A stretch of DNA of 32,056 nucleotides, taken from positions 1 to 32,056 of IMG/VR virus record IMGVR_UViG_3300047297_000200. The stretch is one strand, 5' to 3'. A model generated the notes under the pieces. It worked only from the letters and a program-made list of their open reading frames with translations. It was not told the DNA's origin and ran no database searches. Positions 29,204-32,056 of this stretch are shown in pieces; the stretch's first letter is position 1, and each line of letters begins with the position of its first letter. The position numbers and the translations under genes are program-made. This DNA comes from a virus.

Positions 29204-30452
29204 CTGGCTGCAATTGCTCGATCAATTGAGGCGTCACCAGCTGAGCTGGCGCTGACCGCTCAAACGCCATCCTGTCGCCGCTCACTGGCATGCCTCGAGC
29301 GCGGCGCTCTGCAAAGAAGTCTTTCCACAGCTCGGTGTGCGGGATGTTCACGTCCATGCCGCCAACCACCTGGCCAGCCAGCTGCGTGTCGTAGGTGCTG
29401 TGCGGGTCTTTCGCGTTTTTAATGATCGGCTTTGACGTGTCAATGCGGCCAACCGAATAGCCGCCGTGATAGTTGGGCACAGTGCCAAGCGACGGCTCCA
29501 TGATGGCCTTGCGAATGGACGCCAGCTCAGGGAAACCAGCCTTTTGAAAATCATCCAGCTGCATGCGGTTCAAAAACGCATGACGCAGTGCGCCGTTGTT
29601 GCGCAGCTGTGCCACCACATCGGGTGACTGCAAGCCTGCAAACTCAGGGCGCAAGCTGCGCACAGCGTCGTCAAATTCACGCTGTGACTTCTTGGTGATC
29701 TTGCCGCTGCGGATCATCTCGAGCGCGGCATCAGTGGGCATCGTGCTGAAGTTCAGCGAGTCGTGACCCATGGGCACATACATCAGGTTTACGTTGGCGC
29801 CAGGCGTCGCTTCCTGGGCGCCCACAGCGCGGTTGCGCAGCTTGCTCACAATGCTCTGGCCACTGGCCCACACAGAGCCGCCAGGCTGGCTGCCATGCGT
29901 GAGCATGAAGTCAGGCCCACCCTCAAGCATCACTGGGTTTTGAAACTTGACGCCATCGACTTCTGTGAGCAGCTTGCCGGCAGCCGTGCGGTCGCCAATG
30001 GCTGGGATGATGTACTGGCCCTCGAGATCCTCGATGCCGATCTGCTTTCGCGTCGGCAGATCCTTCACAGGCGTGGCCGAGTAAGTCATCTCGTCGTAGG
30101 GCTTGCTCAACTTTTTGCCCAGGCCGATCGGGTGCCAATAGCCGGCAGCTTTGGCCTCGGCTGCGCTCATACGCGGAGCTTTTTCCGCACCGCGGAGCGC
30201 TTTGCTCACCGCTCTGGTCGCGCCGCCGACAACGGGCACCATGCCAATGCTGGAGAGGGCCATGCCTAGCTTGTCACCCTCGCGCCTGGAGCGCTCAAAG
30301 TCACGCGCACTAAGCGCCGTGCCAACGCCAGGCACAAAGCCTGCACCAATGTCGGTGGCCACGTCGGCCAAGTCCTGATCTTCAGGCGTATCCAGCGCGA
30401 CGAACTTCTTTGCTCTGCTTCGCAGCGCGTCAATGATTGCCGATGCGTCCAT
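29175..30452 (-). CDS. Polyvalent-type protein of unknown function (425 aa)
   Basis: 425 residues. About 30-90 is Gly/Ala-rich and hydrophobic (ATDIGAGFVPGVGTALSA, then MALSSIGMVPVVGGATRAVS), resembling toxin or ejection-protein segments. About 135-345 (EDLEGQYIIPAIGDRTAAGK, then NPVMLEGGPDFM) looks like a domain I associate with large polyvalent proteins injected by phages and conjugative elements. Here it stands alone. It lies between a ferritin-like DUF protein and the head proteins. It could be a virion protein delivered to the host. No catalytic residues are assigned. Confidence 0.6.
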   Translation of the reverse strand: MDASAIIDALRSRAKKFVALDTPEDQDLADVATDIGAGFVPGVGTALSARDFERSRREGDKLGMALSSIGMVPVVGGATRAVSKALRGAEKAPRMSAAEAKAAGYWHPIGLGKKLSKPYDEMTYSATPVKDLPTRKQIGIEDLEGQYIIPAIGDRTAAGKLLTEVDGVKFQNPVMLEGGPDFMLTHGSQPGGSVWASGQSIVSKLRNRAVGAQEATPGANVNLMYVPMGHDSLNFSTMPTDAALEMIRSGKITKKSQREFDDAVRSLRPEFAGLQSPDVVAQLRNNGALRHAFLNRMQLDDFQKAGFPELASIRKAIMEPSLGTVPNYHGGYSVGRIDTSKPIIKNAKDPHSTYDTQLAGQVVGGMDVNIPHTELWKDFFAERRARGMPVSGDRMAFERSAPAQLVTPQLIEQLQPVIRRLREGQ

Positions 30453-30460
30453 CTCTCACC

Positions 30461-30820
30461 TCACTGCAAAGTCAGCATGTATTGCGTGCCCTCGTACAGG
30501 CGCAAGATCTCGTCGATCGTGTTCTGTAGCGATGTCTCGTCCTTCTCGCAGATCTGGTAGCGGTACATCTCGATCCACTCTGCGCGAAACGCCAGCAAGT
30601 CACGGATGTCGTCGTCATTGCCATCCTCGCGCTTGATCGTCATGCGCCCGCCGTAGTAGCCCTGGTACTGCTCGACAAAACCGTCGATCAGCTCGAGCAA
30701 CGAGTCGTAAAAGTCGTTCAGCGCCTTGTGCTCGGCGTAGCTCTTGGTCTTCCAGTGCGCGATGTGCGCGGCGTCACGGTCAAATAACGCCTTGCTGACA
30801 AATTCTTCTGCTTTGGTCAT
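30461..30820 (-). CDS. DUF5856-like ferritin-fold protein (119 aa)
   Basis: 119 residues, all helical. HIAHWKTKSYAEHKALNDFY (about 19-38) followed by ELIDGFVEQYQGYYG (about 43-57) is the hallmark of DUF5856-like phage proteins, which are thought to adopt a ferritin-like four-helix bundle. His and Glu/Asp pairs (H22, H31, D46, E50) could bind metal. It is encoded between the portal and the 425-residue protein. It may be virion-associated or protect DNA, by analogy only. Confidence 0.7.
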   Translation of the reverse strand: MTKAEEFVSKALFDRDAAHIAHWKTKSYAEHKALNDFYDSLLELIDGFVEQYQGYYGGRMTIKREDGNDDDIRDLLAFRAEWIEMYRYQICEKDETSLQNTIDEILRLYEGTQYMLTLQ

Positions 30821-30828
30821 GTTTCACC

Positions 30829-32056
30829 TCATTGCATTGGGGGCAGGCCGTTGGTGGCCGCGGGCATCTGGGGCTGCGCTGGTGGCAGCTGGGGCTGTGG
30901 CTGCATGACGCCCATCGCACGCAGCTGCGCCTCTTTGCCAAGCGCGTCCATTTGCGTGTCTTTGGCCTTGGCCATGCGCTGTGCCGCGCCGGCTTGCTTT
31001 TCTGCTATCTCTGCGTCTTGCAATGGGTTGGGCTGAGGCTGTGGCACGCCCTGCTGCTTCAGTGCGCTGATTGCCTGGTCGAGAACGCTCTCGATCTGTG
31101 TTGACACGCGGAACTTGCTCACGCTCCACTGGAGCAATGACATCAGCACAGGCGCCGCAGCCGGCACTTGCTGGGCCATTGGCGCCACCTGGGAGATGAA
31201 CGCGCCCAGGCCCTGCATGAACTGCACTGCTGCGTCGCGTTCTGCGGCCCAGTCGAGTGCGGCCATCGAGTCGGCCTCGATGTTGATGCGGTACTCGTTC
31301 ATTTCCTCGTCTTTCAGGAGCTGAACGGCCTGCATGGCCAGCGCCGCATCGGGCGTGCGCTCGATGTTGCTGCGCTTGATGATTGTCTCGGGCTGGAAGT
31401 GCTTGCAGATGATCTCGGCCTTGATGCGCAGAGCCTGCGTGATCCAGTCAGCGATGTAAAACTGCTTGAGCTGGATACGGGTCGAGCCAAACTGAGCCTT
31501 GATCTGCTGGGCTGCCGCGGTCTCAGAGGCCTTTGAGCTGCCGCGCATGATGTCGGAGACACCCAGCACCTCGTAAATCTGAGTGACCTTGTCTTGGCGG
31601 TACACGCGCAGGTGATCGATGGCGTTCACCACCTCAGAGATCGGAATCCAGTCAACTTGGCCCTTGATGCCGCCCTTTTCAGCGAACATCGCCCAGTTGT
31701 CAACGGGGATCAGTTGGTTCTCAGAGCCTTGGTTGAACACGCGCTGGATGCCCTCGGCGCTCTTGTCGTACACGCCCACCACCTTGGCTGCACGCGTGAG
31801 CCAGGTGATGCGGGTGTTGATCTCGTCCAGCTCGTTGAACTGGTCCTGGGCAAAGATGTAGTCGGCCCGAGGCATAAAGTTGCTCGAGGTGACGTTCGCG
31901 GCCAGGGGTTTGGGGCATGGGAAGAAACCGTCCAGGCCCAGTGGGTCGTCTTTGACGTCCAGGATGATGTCGCAGCTCTTGGCGTACCAGTAGACCTTGC
32001 GCTTTTCCTTGCACCAGATCTCAAACACCTCGGCTTTGTTCCATGGATCGTGCTTG
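30829..32056 (-). CDS. Portal protein (C-terminal part, cut by right edge)
   Basis: About 409 residues are visible; the reading frame is open to the right edge, so the N-terminus is missing. A GTG at 32028 is not the true start. VFEIWCKEKRKVYWYAKSCD, then LDGFFPCPKP, then PRADYIFAQDQFNELDEINT (helical wing and stem), and a Gln/Pro-rich C-terminus with a coiled coil, fit podophage portals. The 12-mer ring packages DNA and anchors the tail. A large terminase and the rest of this gene are expected beyond the edge. Confidence 0.85.
   Translation of the reverse strand, partial: KHDPWNKAEVFEIWCKEKRKVYWYAKSCDIILDVKDDPLGLDGFFPCPKPLAANVTSSNFMPRADYIFAQDQFNELDEINTRITWLTRAAKVVGVYDKSAEGIQRVFNQGSENQLIPVDNWAMFAEKGGIKGQVDWIPISEVVNAIDHLRVYRQDKVTQIYEVLGVSDIMRGSSKASETAAAQQIKAQFGSTRIQLKQFYIADWITQALRIKAEIICKHFQPETIIKRSNIERTPDAALAMQAVQLLKDEEMNEYRINIEADSMAALDWAAERDAAVQFMQGLGAFISQVAPMAQQVPAAAPVLMSLLQWSVSKFRVSTQIESVLDQAISALKQQGVPQPQPNPLQDAEIAEKQAGAAQRMAKAKDTQMDALGKEAQLRAMGVMQPQPQLPPAQPQMPAATNGLPPMQ

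Overview
The window looks like most of the genome of a temperate, short-tailed (podovirus-type) phage. It holds an integrase, a repressor/Cro-like control region, a recombination/replication module, a lysis module and a head/tail module. There is no tape-measure, tail-sheath or tail-tube gene. Instead there is a portal, scaffold, HK97-fold-type capsid, adaptor and beta-propeller hub proteins, several internal/ejection proteins and a 1262-residue tail fibre, which together fit a podovirus. The GC-rich composition, the protein flavour and an attP derived from tRNA-Cys suggest a betaproteobacterial (Burkholderiales-like) host. That host assignment is inference. No host gene is visible.

Layout. 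(1) Positions 124-4192, minus strand: a Cro-like regulator, a RepB-primase/RecA-like helicase, a zinc-ribbon protein, a glutaredoxin, two small proteins, a palindrome- and repeat-rich control region (about 871-1040), a small membrane protein and a TerS-like protein. (2) Positions 4193-4270: divergent control region. (3) Positions 4271-9412, plus strand: an S24-like repressor, four tiny genes, a Sak4-type AAA_24 ATPase, a DUF669 single-strand-binding-like protein, a Cas4-like PD-(D/E)XK exonuclease, a degenerate HNH/HTH protein and a RuvC-like resolvase. (4) Positions 9421-10633: consensus sigma-70 promoter, tyrosine integrase and attP, which contains the 3' half of a tRNA-Cys(GCA). (5) Positions 10554-12748, minus strand: lysozyme, 3-TM holin-like protein and a string of tiny membrane proteins, ending in an intrinsic terminator beside attP. 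(6) Positions 12824-32056, minus strand: tail fibre, ejection proteins, hub, adaptor, capsid, scaffold and portal. The portal runs off the right edge. One plus-strand gene (29024-29203) interrupts this operon.

Because attP lies intact between two phage modules with no flanking host DNA, the sequence represents the unintegrated form (circular, or circularly permuted). TerS at the left edge and portal at the right edge both read leftwards. In a circle, the missing piece should carry the large terminase and the portal N-terminus. Many genes overlap by 4 bases (ATGA or GTGA), which indicates translational coupling. The features of most interest are the attP with candidate arm sites, the repeat/palindrome array near 885-1040, two interleaved hairpins after the capsid gene, a structured capsid leader, the plus-strand moron-like gene, the apparently uncleavable repressor, and the AT-richer repeat domain of the tail fibre.
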